DNA of 64,000 bases from Nymphaea colorata (lineage: Eukaryota > Streptophyta > Magnoliopsida > Nymphaeales > Nymphaeaceae), in assembly GCF_008831285.2 (NCBI RefSeq), contig NC_045151.1, positions 8,844,571-8,908,570 of the forward strand, given 5' to 3'. A program made the position numbers and the translations under genes. The stretch's first letter is position 1. Each line of letters begins with the position of its first letter. Positions 1 through 11,520 of this stretch are shown here, piece by piece. The notes beneath the pieces were generated by a model, which saw nothing but the letters and a program-made list of their open reading frames with translations, did not search any database and was not told the origin of the DNA.

Positions 1-110
1 TAATATAAATGAAATGATTGTAAATGAAAAGAATGTGAATGAAGTGAATGTAAATGAAGTGAATCTAAACGATGTGAATATGCATGAAGTGTGTTAATTG
101 TGGTAATTGA
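1..110. repeat. Degenerate GAATGTAAATGAA-type tandem repeat
   Basis: The first hundred bases are imperfect repeats of a 12-15-bp unit rich in GTGAATGTAAATGAA. The array is cut by the window edge. Confidence 0.5.
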
Positions 111-639
111 GTGGTCCCTACATGTTATGGAATATGTGAGGGGCTGCCATGACAAGTTATGTGAGTCCAAGCTACTATCATGATGTGATAGTGTTTATAT
201 TTTTCATATATGTTACATCCCATATTTGAACCCTTACCTTAGAGAGTTAGGGATTTATCTGGTTTGTTGTCGTACTGCGAAGGCTAAACCTTCTGTTGTT
301 TAGCTTTTCAGGTTTTGGCAGATTCGAAGCAGTAGGTTGATTCTCACATCCTACTGAAAAGATTTTGGGTCTATTGTAATATCAGCACATCATGTTTTGG
401 TCTCAATGATATCTTGTTTTTGTTAGATATCAATGTTGTGGTTTTGGGACATTTTTTTGTCATGTGTTCGAGAAATATGAAGTGCTTTTATATGAACTGA
501 ATTTTCTATATAATGAAATGTACGCCCCATTGTCTTTTGATGTGCATAGCTCCTTTTGAATCATTGTGTTGTCGCACCTCGACGTTTTATGTTTAACAAA
601 AAAAAAATATTTGGAGGGTAAAAGGGTTGGGGTGTGACA
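111..639 (+). mobile_element. Probable 3' part of a Ty3/gypsy LTR
   Basis: The stretch ends GGGGTGTGACA, the usual terminus of plant chromovirus-type gypsy LTRs. It follows an AT-rich tail with an A-run and a CCTCGACG box. No internal region, PBS or second LTR is visible, so it would be a solo or truncated LTR. This rests on the terminal motif and general look only. Confidence 0.35.
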
Positions 640-1638
640 TTATATGAATGTAGGAAGTGATCCAAATATTTACACACAATGGTTTAATGATAAATATGTG
701 AAATGATTCTGCATTGACTAAATTAATTAGCTTGTGGTATAGGCATTGCAAGGTACATAAGAGCTAGAAAATTAAAGGAGAGGTGAATGTCTACCTTTAG
801 AGATATCAAAGCTATTTTAAGTTTCTTGTAATAATTTGATACTATTTCATACTTCACTTTACCATAATCTTATTATAATGTGACTTGTTACAAAATCAGA
901 AAAGATGCTATTACCCTCGTGTGCCTTAAAGAAGTTGGGCTTGAAGTGCATGCTAAGGTACAAGTAATAAGTTCATAACCCTCCTACGCATCAGGTGTAC
1001 CCTTATTTCTAGCTTCCCTTAAGATGAATATTGTGCTGGCTTGGTTGGCAAAATTGACAAATGACTTGCCAATCAGAAGGTGGCTACACTTTCTTATGGA
1101 GGCAGACTCTGCATCCTCATTCATGTAGTCTTCCATACTGTACTTTTTGGAGATGGAAACCACGTTAAGTAATAAGTTCACTTTTTCCTCTCAACTCCTG
1201 TGGAGGTTAATGAATGAGTGTATTTGGATTGAAATCACACTATGTATGAGTATGATGGCTAATTGTTATTGGAAATTGTATTCTATGGATAAATTTGTTT
1301 TGGGATTTGCAAAGATTGGTATGGTCAATGACGTGAGTTGAAGTTGTGATACATGTATAGCTCATGTTTTGTGTTTATTGGGTAGCATAGTACTAGTGAA
1401 CATTGTTGTTATATGCACCTTATGTGGGTAATATATTTCATTAGTTATCTGTCATAGTTCAAAGATTCAACCTTATGTTAACATTTTATTTTAGGATCCA
1501 GCAAGCTGCCAATGTGAGTGTTCACTAGGCTGCATCCTTCAACATTGAAGTTTTCAATTTTTGTATTTGTAGTGTTGTACAAAGAAGATGTAAATAAGAT
1601 CATAATGTATATTTTGTATAAAGGTCTCTATCAGAGCA
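640..1638. other. Intergenic, nothing recognised
   Basis: AT-rich sequence with only short chance reading frames. No protein family, terminal repeat or RNA gene was seen. Confidence 0.5.
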
Positions 1639-4290
1639 ATTTGGAGAATTCTATATATTTGGGATTTCGCACTGGGGTCTTGTCTGGCCAGGCATCATGG
1701 ATTTATAAAGTTTAGATAATAATTTATTTTGTTACGCTTCTATTTGATTGTGTAGTGGTAAAAAATTCAAATCTCTTTTTTATGCTAGGTGAGTATAGAG
1801 TGTCGATATGTATGCCTCTATATGGAAAAAGTTCTTGGGTTGGTGTCTCAAGGATGAAGTGAGCATATAGCCAAGTTCTTCTCTCAAAATGCCTCTTTGA
1901 TTGGATGCTCACTCTTTCAATAGATTCCAGCCAGACCCGATGCCACATTAACAATATTTTCAAATGGTTTTCAAATCCAAAAACTTAATTTTAAAACCCA
2001 ATTTGGCTTTCAAAGTCATAACCAATATCATTTCATTATGCAATTCCAATTTTCCAAACCCCCATTTTGATATTCAAATAAACTAGTTTATAAATCCAAA
2101 TTTAGAAAGATCCAATTCAAGCCCATTCCATCAAGCCAGATTTTACATGATAATATTCACATTGACTCTCTAAATCCATAATATGTTTCATAAGTTCATG
2201 TTTCCAAAGGTCAAATTCAATAAACTTTCATATTTCGATAAAGTGGTTTTCAAATAAAATGGATGTCATGTACTTTACCGAGTTATATCTGGATCCAAAT
2301 AAATTAAATTTCATATCTATACCCAAGTTCAATACAAAAATTCTATATTAGATTCAAAGTCCAAATATGAAAATAAATGAATTTTCAAATCCATATCCAA
2401 ATGCTTTCGGTACATATATAAATCCAATAAAAATTTCTTCAACCAAATCATATTTCAAATCTCGATGCAAAATTGATCAAATCCAAAAGAATATGGTTTT
2501 GAAATGAATTTCCAAAAACCTACAAGGTTATGTGTGGGGATTGTGCTCATGACCCCACTGAGTCATTGAGTTTTCTCAATTTCAAATTAGAATTCATCCA
2601 CATAGTCCAATTCTTGAGAGAATTTGGTGCGTGCAGCTTTCTTATGGCTTGTTTCTCTCTTTTCTCTTTTTCTATTTCAATTCCATAAGTTCTTGTTTTG
2701 TTGCTTTCTCACATTTATATAGAGTGTATTTCTCTTATGCTTTCTTTAGTCATGCATCACACATTTATTTTAACATGCACTAGACCAACTTGCACCCCTT
2801 GTCTGAAACAAGGGAGCAGGTCAACCAAGTAGCATAGCCTATGGCATTAGCTTGGGCATGTGAAAACTGATACCAATTCAGTCTTCATGCAGGAACAATC
2901 TCAAAATCGTAGTTTTCTAAAATGATTTCAAAATCAACTTTTTTAAATGATTTCAGAAACCCTAGGTTGTGTAGGTATGGATTCCAAACATAGTCTACTC
3001 TCTAAGACCTAACCCGGACTGGTCTTAGAGCCCACTACTTACGAACCAAGTCCCATAGCCTAAATCTAGTCAATTCTTTTAGTATCCATGCAAACTAGAT
3101 GAATGAAGATCATATTGGAAATCAGATGATTTGATTAGAGATCACGTACACCTAGTCCATCAAGTCAATCCACACCTAGCATAGCTAGGTCAAACCTCTA
3201 ATCCCAGTCCTTGTGACTGGCCTAGCCTTAGTCATTTAGATCTTGAATTTTGATAAGTCTTGGTTTGATCTTAAACAATGAGCTTGGATTTAGATATCCA
3301 GAATTACCAGGTTGGATTCCAGATATCAGATCATGGATCTTAGTTTATGGATTTTGGATGTCGGATTTTGAATCTCAAATTTTAGATTTTGTATTTTGGA
3401 TTTGAAGTATTGGATTTTGGATATTGGACTCTAAATATGGGATCAGGGATTTTGGATTATAGGTCTTGGATTTTGAATCTCAAATCTTATATCTTAGAAA
3501 TTGGATTTTGGATCTCAAACCTCAGGTCTTGACTTTTGAATTTCATCTTTTATGCAATGGACTTTGAATTATGAATCATAGGGCTGGGCTTCATACAGGA
3601 TTTTAAACCATGTTAGTCATCGGATTTGGATTATTTCACTCAAATTTGGATTTTAGAAGATCAAATTACATGATCACAAGATCAAATTTATTGGATCTCT
3701 AACATTGAATACTGGATATGAAATTCTGAATCTCAACACCATGATATGATATTTGGAATCTCTATTATATCTTTCATTTCAAATTTTAGAAGAAACATGA
3801 TTTAATCTCTCATATCATGATCACAAGTTTTTTGATCCAATTTTTTTTCCATAGGTTCACATCTTATACCCCAATACCAATAGATGCTGGGCTCTAGGTC
3901 TACGTGACCTAGTTTTGCAATTATCATGTTAGACTTAGAATATCAATTTGCATTGTTCTATGATGATCCAAAATGAACATATATTAATATTTAAATCTTC
4001 TTGTTTATAGGTCTACTTTTGAGATCTATTTATATTTTAAAACATGCAACATTTAAAAATGAAGACATGTTTGCCTTTTTCAGGTTTTCAACGACATTTA
4101 GACTTAGAATTTGAAATATTTAGTCTAGTTCTTGGTCTGATTACCTCTAGTAAAAGCACCAGGAATGGTCAAACATCGTATTGACATATTGGGTCTTATC
4201 TCTTGCAATCCCGCATAAGGAACGAGACGAGTACATGTAATTTCATCTTATTTATGTGGTTTGCATATAAGAGTGAAAAATTTTCATGTA
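1639..4290 (+). repeat. Dispersed non-coding AT-rich repeat, copy A
   Basis: Shares long, easily aligned similarity with 10905-14743 (copy B), from TTGGAGAATTCTATATATTT at its start to the block around 4200-4285 at its end. It has no coding capacity. Its left half is packed with ATCCAAA-like heptamers and its right half (about 3340-3760) with TTTGGAT-like ones, so the two halves are crudely complementary. The class is unknown; it could be a non-coding LTR-element derivative. TG...CA ends could not be fixed. Confidence 0.6.
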
Positions 4291-5135
4291 AACGAGAGCA
4301 ACTATCACTGTTTGACTAGACAAAATATTTCTCATGATTGGTAATTGTATATTTCTGATGTGCATTAGAGCCTAGAATTGAGAAAAATTTTCCATGCTCA
4401 TGTAGATAAAGGATTAAACACTGCCTCTTTCCATTTAGGAGCTGTTTGGTACAATGTTTGCTTCTCTTTTTCATTTTAACCTCAATCTTAAGCTGCATTG
4501 CATTAGAGCCAATTGTTTGTGCATGTGATTGCATATTCAAATTTTCACTGAATGGAGTTTCTAAGGAGCCTTTGTTTCTCTGTGTCAAAATCATTTAGAA
4601 TTATCCTTTCTAGTGTCATTTTGTAAGGTTTGTTCAATTTTCAAGGTCAACATTGTCATTTAGTTTAAACCTTCTATTGGGTCGACCTTGACATGCACAG
4701 TCTCATCACCTAGTTTAGTTGTCTTTTATTTGTGTGTTCATTTGCATGTTTGTTGTCTGTCTTGATCCTCACCATGTTGTTTTTCTCAGTCACTATGATC
4801 AGGACATTTTCCCTGAGTCACATTGTACATTCTATTCTTAGAAATGATGACACCAGATCCATTCCCCAATCATGAGTAGAATGTCATAATTTCAAATCAA
4901 GCTTGTTATTATTTCGTTTTTTGTTTTCTCCCATGCAATGTAGGGACAAGGTGGTCGCCTCCTCAAGCTTTTTTCTTTAATAAAAGTCAATTTTTCCTCT
5001 GTCATGATCAAGTCTTGTGTATTTTTTCATGTGATGTATCTTCTGATGGATTGACTAGTTTCTTATCTCTATTCATGCATTTCATTCACTGCCCTTCACA
5101 TTAGGGCATATTTCTATGAGAACATTACAAGTTGC
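4291..5135. other. Intergenic, nothing recognised
   Basis: AT-rich DNA between copy A and the degenerate tandem arrays. No gene, terminal repeat or RNA structure could be supported. Confidence 0.5.
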
Positions 5136-5139
5136 AAGG

Positions 5140-5860
5140 AAATGGCCATAAAAGGTTTTTCAACAAGAAAAATTCCAAAATTTTCAGAATCTGGGAGCAA
5201 TCAATGTACAAGTTTCCACTTTCAAGTGTATGCCAATTTTTCAAGTTTTGTGACCTTTTTAGAGCCACAAGTTTTCAAGTATACATGGTTTTTCCAATTC
5301 TACACTTCAATGCATATATGTTTTCAATTTTGCACTTCAATACACCCAAGTTTTTCAAATTTAGTGCCCACAAGCTGGTCATGTTTGCACTTCAATGTAT
5401 ACAAGTTTTTCAATTTCACATTTCAATGCTCATCGGTCTTTAAATTTTGCACTCACATCTCTGTGCACACAAGTTTTTCCAATCTCGTGCATTGGTTCTC
5501 ACACCTGAGTGCATACAAGTTTTTCTAGTTTTACACTTCCGTGTGCATAGGTTTTCAAAGTTTGTATTTCAGTACATACAAGTATTCCAAGTTCACATTT
5601 CGCATCGTGGTGCATATAAATATTTCAATTTGGGACCTTGGTGCATATGAGTTTTTCAATTTTAAAAGTTTTCCAATTCTGCACATCAGTGCACACAAGT
5701 TTTTCAATCACATACAAGTTTTCCAAACTCTGCACATTAGTGCATGCAAGTTTCTCAATTTTATACAAGTTTTGTGCTTTTGCACATGATTTCGCACTCT
5801 CGTGCACATTTTCGCTTTGGTGCACATTTTTGTGTCTCACCACATAAAAGTTTCAAATCT
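5140..5860 (+). repeat. Degenerate tandem array 1 (TGCACTTC-AGTGCA-CAAGTTTTTC)
   Basis: About twenty imperfect units of 30-45 bp built from CAAGTTTTTCAA followed by a TGCAC...GTGCA core. The core is palindromic, so each unit could form a small hairpin. Reading frames through it stay open only because the units lack stop codons; they are not treated as proteins. Confidence 0.65.
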
Positions 5861-5869
5861 TTGCAAGCA

Positions 5870-6235
5870 TATATAGACACATATGCATTCAAACACTCTA
5901 CAAGACCCTCAAGCATTCATATTCGAACAAGACTTCAAGCACTCATAGTCATATAAGACCTCCAAGCACTCTTATTTGTATGAGACCTGCAAGCATTTGT
6001 ATTTATACGAGACCCCAAGCACTTGTATTTGTACGAAAGCCTCTAGCTCTTGTATTCATATGAGACATACAAGTATACAAGCACTTGCATTTTAATGTGA
6101 GATTTCACAATTCGGTGCATCTTTTTGCACATTGATGCATATTTTTGCACATCGATGCATATTTTTGCACATCGTTGCATATAAACATCATAAACCTTCA
6201 AGCATCATAAACATTCATTACAAGTTATCATATTG
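5870..6235 (+). repeat. Degenerate tandem array 2 (CAAGCACTCATATT / TGCATATTTTTGCACATC)
   Basis: First come repeats of GACCTCAAGCACTCATATT-like units of about 30 bp. Then, at about 6117-6182, three near-perfect 20-bp units of the GATGCATATTTTTGCACATC type. The word list resembles the neighbouring arrays, suggesting one expanding family. Confidence 0.6.
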
Positions 6236-7055
6236 TAACTTGCAAGCACTTCATGATTCTTGTTTTTCTACAAGGACAAGAAAATTTCAGCTATTGAGTT
6301 GATGATCATCGAAAGACAAAAATTTTCACAGGACCACATCATAAGCCCTGAAGAAAGCTCAGGGAAATAAAGGGTATCAAAGTTTAGCAAATGTCACTGA
6401 CTTTAACCCATAGTGAAAACAAGAGCTTATCATGAATCAATTAGAGAACAAGCGACTAAGTTGACCAGAGCAAAACCGGTAAAATGTGGAAGAAAAATAA
6501 ATTGAGTGTTGAGGGATGGGTTCAGGGCAAATGTAGTCGTTTCACTAAATCTGCATTCAAGAGTATCAGGTAGGTGTAAAGTTGAACAAGTCTGAGGGGT
6601 GTTCTATACTGGCACCTTGTCAACTAGTCTAGGAGTTATCAAGTCATTATAAAAGTTTAGTAGAAAGCATGATAGATATGACATTGCACATGATAAAGCT
6701 ACATAACTATCAAAGCGATGGAGTTTGTAGTAGCCAGTGGGTTGGCAAGGTATTTCCCCTATATGATTATGAAAAGAGCCAAAAATGGCCAAAGTCAAGA
6801 CAAATTTCAAAACGAGTAAGAATGTCAGCCTAAAAAAGACAAGGTCGCTCTAGTCAATTTTTTTTATAAAAAAAACATAAATTTCTTGTGATTAAAAAGG
6901 GAAAGTATAGTGACAAATTCTGCACTAAGAAGCCCTATGACATAGAGAACAACTCTTTTTGGCTTATCATTTGAGAATGAAAGAACAATCATTTTAGATG
7001 AGCTTCATATATAACACTGCCTAAAAAGTTTTTGTCCTTATGGTGGATGAAGTTG
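6236..7055. other. Spacer between repeat arrays, nothing recognised
   Basis: Unique-looking AT-rich sequence without a supportable gene. Confidence 0.5.
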
Positions 7056-8065
7056 TACAAATTCTCACAAGATACAAGACATACAAGCAAAGAGATATCA
7101 AACTTTTACAAACATCTCACAAGCATGTTAGAAGTCCACAAACATTTCACAAGCATTATACAAGTTTGCAAGCACTCACATTTTATGTCAGATTTTTTGT
7201 GCTTCGGTGCACAAAAAAAATGGAAGCACTCATACTATAGTACTAGAACCACAAGTATTTTCTTATGCACTCACATTTTATGTGAGATTTTTTGCCCTTT
7301 GGCACACACAAGCATACAAACGATCGTACTACAGTATGAGAACCACAAGTATTTTCACAATCTCACATTTTGTTAGATTTTTCGTGCTTCGGCACACATG
7401 AGCATACTAATATTCATATTATGGTACGAAAGTCACGAGTATTTTCACAAGTACTCACATTCTATGTGGGATTTTTTGCACTTCAATGCACATAATTATA
7501 CAAGCACTCTTACTATGGTATGAGAACCACAAGTATTTTTACAAACACTCACATTTTATGTGAAATTTTTGCACTTTGGTACACATAAGAATTTCTACAA
7601 GTAGTTCACAAGCACTCATATTTTCATGTGAGAATTCCGTGCTCCAATGCACACAAGCATACAAGTACATGCATTCCAATGCATGAATTTCACAAACATT
7701 CCACAAGCCCTCACATTTTTATGTGAGAATTCTGCACTTCGGTTCACAAATGCATTCCAATACACGAATTTCACAAGTCCACAAGCATTTTTTTCGAGCA
7801 CTCACATTTATGTGAAATTTACGCATAAGCGTACAAACACATGCATTTCATTGCATGAATTTTGAAAGCATTTCACAAACACTCACATTTATATAAGATT
7901 TCTGCACATTCATACAAGCACACTAATTTCATTGCATGAATTTCACAGGCACTCACATTTATGTGAAATTTATGCACTTCGACGCACCCAAGCATACAAG
8001 TACATGCACAACAATGCACAATTTTCACAAGCATTCTCACAAGCACTGCACCAGTGTGCACATTG
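7056..8065 (+). repeat. Degenerate tandem array 3 with built-in hairpins
   Basis: Around a dozen units of roughly 80-100 bp: CAAGCACTCACATTTTATG, then TGTGAGATTTTTTGCACTTC, then GGTGCACACAAGCATACAAG. Within each unit CTCACAT...ATGTGAG and TGCAC...GTGCA are inverted pairs. Later units switch from TTTTTTGCAC to AATTCTGCAC and gain CATGCATTCCAATGCATGAA, another palindrome. No coding role is inferred. Confidence 0.65.
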
Positions 8066-8766
8066 GTTACATCTTTTATTTTTCTGAGCACTAGACATTT
8101 TGATATGGTGCTTCATGATTTGAACATCTTGAAAATACTTTCCAAAACGATGAGCTTTTATATCATAAATTGAGGCGTCTCTATCTTTGAACCATGTTTT
8201 GACCAATATTTTTGGAACAAGGATCTTTCACAAGGTCAAACTAGTCCATGGACCATGGCATCTTTTATTTTAACACGAGCTTGTGAACAAGCATTTTAGA
8301 ACAAGCACCTTTTACGATGCCGCACACATAGACATCTTTTGAACAAGGCTTTTCACAAGCACAATTTTGACAAAAAAATCATGAGCTGTTAGCATTTACA
8401 AGCATGTCAAAACAAGTATCCTTCAAATCATGTTTTCATCCAAACGTGTATCTCTTACAATGTCGCACTAGTATTCACACTAGGCATTTTTACTGTGAAC
8501 AAGTATTTTGGAGTAATGTTGCACCAATGTTCACGATGTCACATTGGCTTTCAAACTGGAGCATGTTTTTGGACAATGATTTGAACAAGCGCCAAGCACT
8601 TCCATGAGATCATACCAGCTTCTCAAACCGGGGCATTTTTTTATAATATTTCAATTGGATTTTCTTTTCAAAAAGTTCAAATTTCAAGATTTCATCATTT
8701 CTAAAGTTGGTGTTATGTCTTTGCCACTAAGCAAGGTTTAATGGCTGAGTAACAAAGAAGGGCATC
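8066..8766. other. Flank of the tandem arrays, nothing recognised
   Basis: Contains scattered CACAAGCA and GAACAAGCATTTT words that look like decayed members of the neighbouring arrays. No gene was seen. Confidence 0.4.
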
Positions 8767-10412
8767 TATGAACACCCAAAATTTTTATTTGACCAAATAA
8801 CCGCTTTACCCCTCACTACGTTAATTGTAAGGAATTTCATGCAACTTTGGAGATTAATGGCAAATATTTCAAAATTTATAAAATTTTCAAGAGATTCTCA
8901 ATTGATTTAAAAATCAATTTTAATACGATTGTTAAATCAATTTTCAATGATTTTGGAATAAATTCGGATTAATTTTTGAATACTTTCAAGTCAAATTTCA
9001 TGAATTTCCTAAAACTTTTTGAAATGATTCTCTAAGATTCTAAAATCAAATTCAATGCAATTTTCAATCAATTTCAATGTCTTAAAAGGGGCAAAATCAA
9101 TGAACTTTCAAGCTGAATTTAGAGGGGAATTCGAAGTGATTTTCTAAACCAATTTATATAATTTGATTTTAACTTTTTTTATAAATTCTCATTTTGCCCC
9201 CTTTGTCTGTCTATTGTATCTCTCCATTCTCTTTTCTTTCGGACCATTTCTTCTTCTTCCGTGCCCGCTCTCTCTGTCTGTCTTTGTCTCTGTCTCCTTC
9301 TTCGCATTTTTTCCTCTTCTTCCAATTTTCTCTCTCCTCAATCGCAATCGATCCGTCCCCTTTTGCTTCTTTTTTTTTTCTTCTTCCTCGGCCAAGGCTC
9401 TTCCTCGAGGGCTTCCCATCTTCCCCCTCTTGTCCATTTTTCTCCTCCGTCTCTCATGTTCCCTGACTCCTTTGCCCATTGTCCCTTCCACTTTCTCCCT
9501 CCCTATTCTTCTTCTTCCTTTTCCATTCTCCTTACATTTCATTGTTTCCCTCTAGTAGCCAATCACCAAATGCGCCTTAGTGAATCTCCATCGCACGTCC
9601 ATAGCCGTAGAGGCGAGCCCTCGGGAGGAGTTCGTGTTCACCGGCGTCTGTTTTCCCATGGAGGTCCACAACTGCCACCGTCATCGTCATCCCCAACTCC
9701 ACGATCGCCTCCCTCTGGTCTCTCTCTCTCAAACACACACACACACACAGGGCGGTCTCTCATTTTCTTTCGATTTCTGTCGTGGTTCTATGCTGCTCTG
9801 CCGCTTGAGAAGACCTGCGTAACCCTGTTTCTCACTGCTTGCTTCAGCGCCTCCAACCAAGCTCTCCTTCACTCCTCAGCCACCACAGTTTCCCAGTTGT
9901 CCAACCGATGTTCGAAAATCAGCCTCGTCCTCTACCGTTAAATCTCAATCCGACTATCATCACCAAGTGCCCCTGCTCGAGCTCTACCTAGCAACACCTG
10001 AATCAACCCTTTCATCGCCTCTGTTCATTCCGCCCTCCACTGAGGCTCTCCGGCTGGTGTTCATCATCCAAAATCGGTAAGCTGTTGTCCTATAAGGTTA
10101 ATGCGAACATGAGGGTCTACTGCTCGGCGTCCATTTCTCCAGTAGACATTGGCAGCAGGCAGCAAATTCCTAAGGCTGCAAGCACCTCCTTCAATAGCTA
10201 AGTCGTCAAAGCCCTTTTCCATTTCTCGCTTACTTTCAGCTTCGTCGTCCTTTGGTGGCTGGCGTGTTTTCCACTTGCCGCAGGTGCGGACATGAATGAG
10301 TAGCAATGGAGATGCCAAAGAATTGGTTGTAGATGGGTAAAGCTTCATTCTGTTGCAGTGATAGTGTTTCCTGTCTATTTCCTCATCTATGTACCTGTTG
10401 GTTTCAATTTCA
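8767..10412 (+). other. LTR-like / leader-like region with pyrimidine tract
   Basis: Begins TGAACACCCAAAATTTT after a short purine run, a look common at plant LTR starts. An AT-rich part to about 9165 is followed by a strong CT-rich tract (9170-9560), a GC-rich part with CACACA repeats (9580-9870) and a return to AT-rich DNA. This order resembles a retroelement promoter and untranslated leader. A 226-codon open frame at 9261-9941 is Ser/Pro/Leu/Phe-rich low complexity and matches no family I know. No matching second LTR was found. Confidence 0.3.
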
Positions 10413-11520
10413 GATAAATGTATTCACAGTCTTCTACATTGCATGTTTTGACACCATTCAGCTTTCTTGTTTCTCTTTAATCATGATCAGTAAATCAACA
10501 TCTATTACATGATTATTGTGTTTTGCCGTCTATATTTCATGCTCAAGAGACTGGTATTTACCTCATGCACACAAGATGAGTTCAATGGTTAAGAGTCAGC
10601 TATAGACATGTGTTTAGATCATAGATGTCTCGTTTTGTTCCGTATGCATTTTTATGGCCACAAATCTCCTAACATGTATGTCGTTGGTTCAATTGTTGTC
10701 CATGATATGATGTGTTGCCATAAACTTCTAGCAAATGGTTTGCGCATAATAGCGACAATGGCCCTCTTGGTGCTTGTAAATTAAACAAATGATGGATGAG
10801 AACAATTAATGGCCAACATGAGTTCTCAATATTTGGATTCAAATCGCATGTATGATTTGACTCAAGATGGGTATATACATGCTTGAGTGAGACTTAGGGG
10901 TAACTTGGAGAATTTTATATATTTGGGATTTTGCGCCTGGGTATTTATTTTCTGATGCTTCTATTTGATTGTTGTGGTAAAAAAATTGATATGCCACCAA
11001 AAGCCGACCTAGTGAGTGTTGACTGTCGATCTATATGCGATCTGTATGCCTCCAGATGGAGAGATTTATTGGGTTGGCTTCTCGAGGATGAAGTGAGCAT
11101 ATGGCCATGTTTTCCTCCCTCTCACAATGCTTCTTTGGTTCGATGCTCACTCTTTCATTAGATTCAGGCCAGACTGGAGGCCACATTAACAATATTTTCA
11201 AATGGTTTTCAAATCCAAAATCTTAATTTTAAAATCTAATCTGACTTTCAAAGTTATATCCAATCTCATTTCATTATGTAAATCCAATTTTTCAAACCCC
11301 CATTTTGATATCCAAATAAACCAGTTTATAAATCCAAATCTAGAAAGATCCAATTCAAGACCATTCCATCAAATCAGATTTTCCATGTCAATGCCCAAAT
11401 CGACTCTCCAAATCCATCATTTGTTTCATAAGTTCACGTTTACAAAGGCCAATCTTCAATAAATTTTCATATCTCAATAAAGTTGTTTTCAAATGGAAAC
11501 GGATTTTAAGTACTTAACCA
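10413..11520 (+). repeat. Tandem duplication, unit 1
   Basis: Unit 1 of a direct 1.1-kb duplication. GATAAATGTATTCACAGTC starts both units, and the junction shows a CA microhomology (10411-10412 and 11519-11520). The shared parts are nearly identical, so the duplication is recent. Unit 1 retains a stretch of about 440 bp (roughly 10670-11113) that unit 2 lacks. Confidence 0.85.
10613..10627 (+). other. hAT excision footprint
   Basis: Reads TTTAGATC-ATAGATG. The same place in unit 2 is TTTAGATG-[MITE]-TTTAGATG. The footprint is two copies of the target duplication with the inner bases changed G to C and T to A and one base lost. This is the pattern left by hAT (Ac/Tam3-type) hairpin-mediated excision. 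Confidence 0.75.

Noticed and set aside
5132-5847. Several overlapping open frames of 65-130 codons
   Set aside because: They exist in several frames of the same degenerate tandem repeat, are low complexity and have no family match.
7056-8065. Regularly spaced palindromic repeats resembling a CRISPR array
   Set aside because: Repeats and spacers both vary in length and sequence, the spacers share words, there are no cas genes and the setting is plant nuclear DNA.
9189-9941. Open frames on both strands of the pyrimidine tract, up to 226 codons
   Set aside because: Composition-driven (Ser/Leu/Pro/Phe on one strand, Arg/Lys/Glu on the other) with no domain and no sign of codon conservation.
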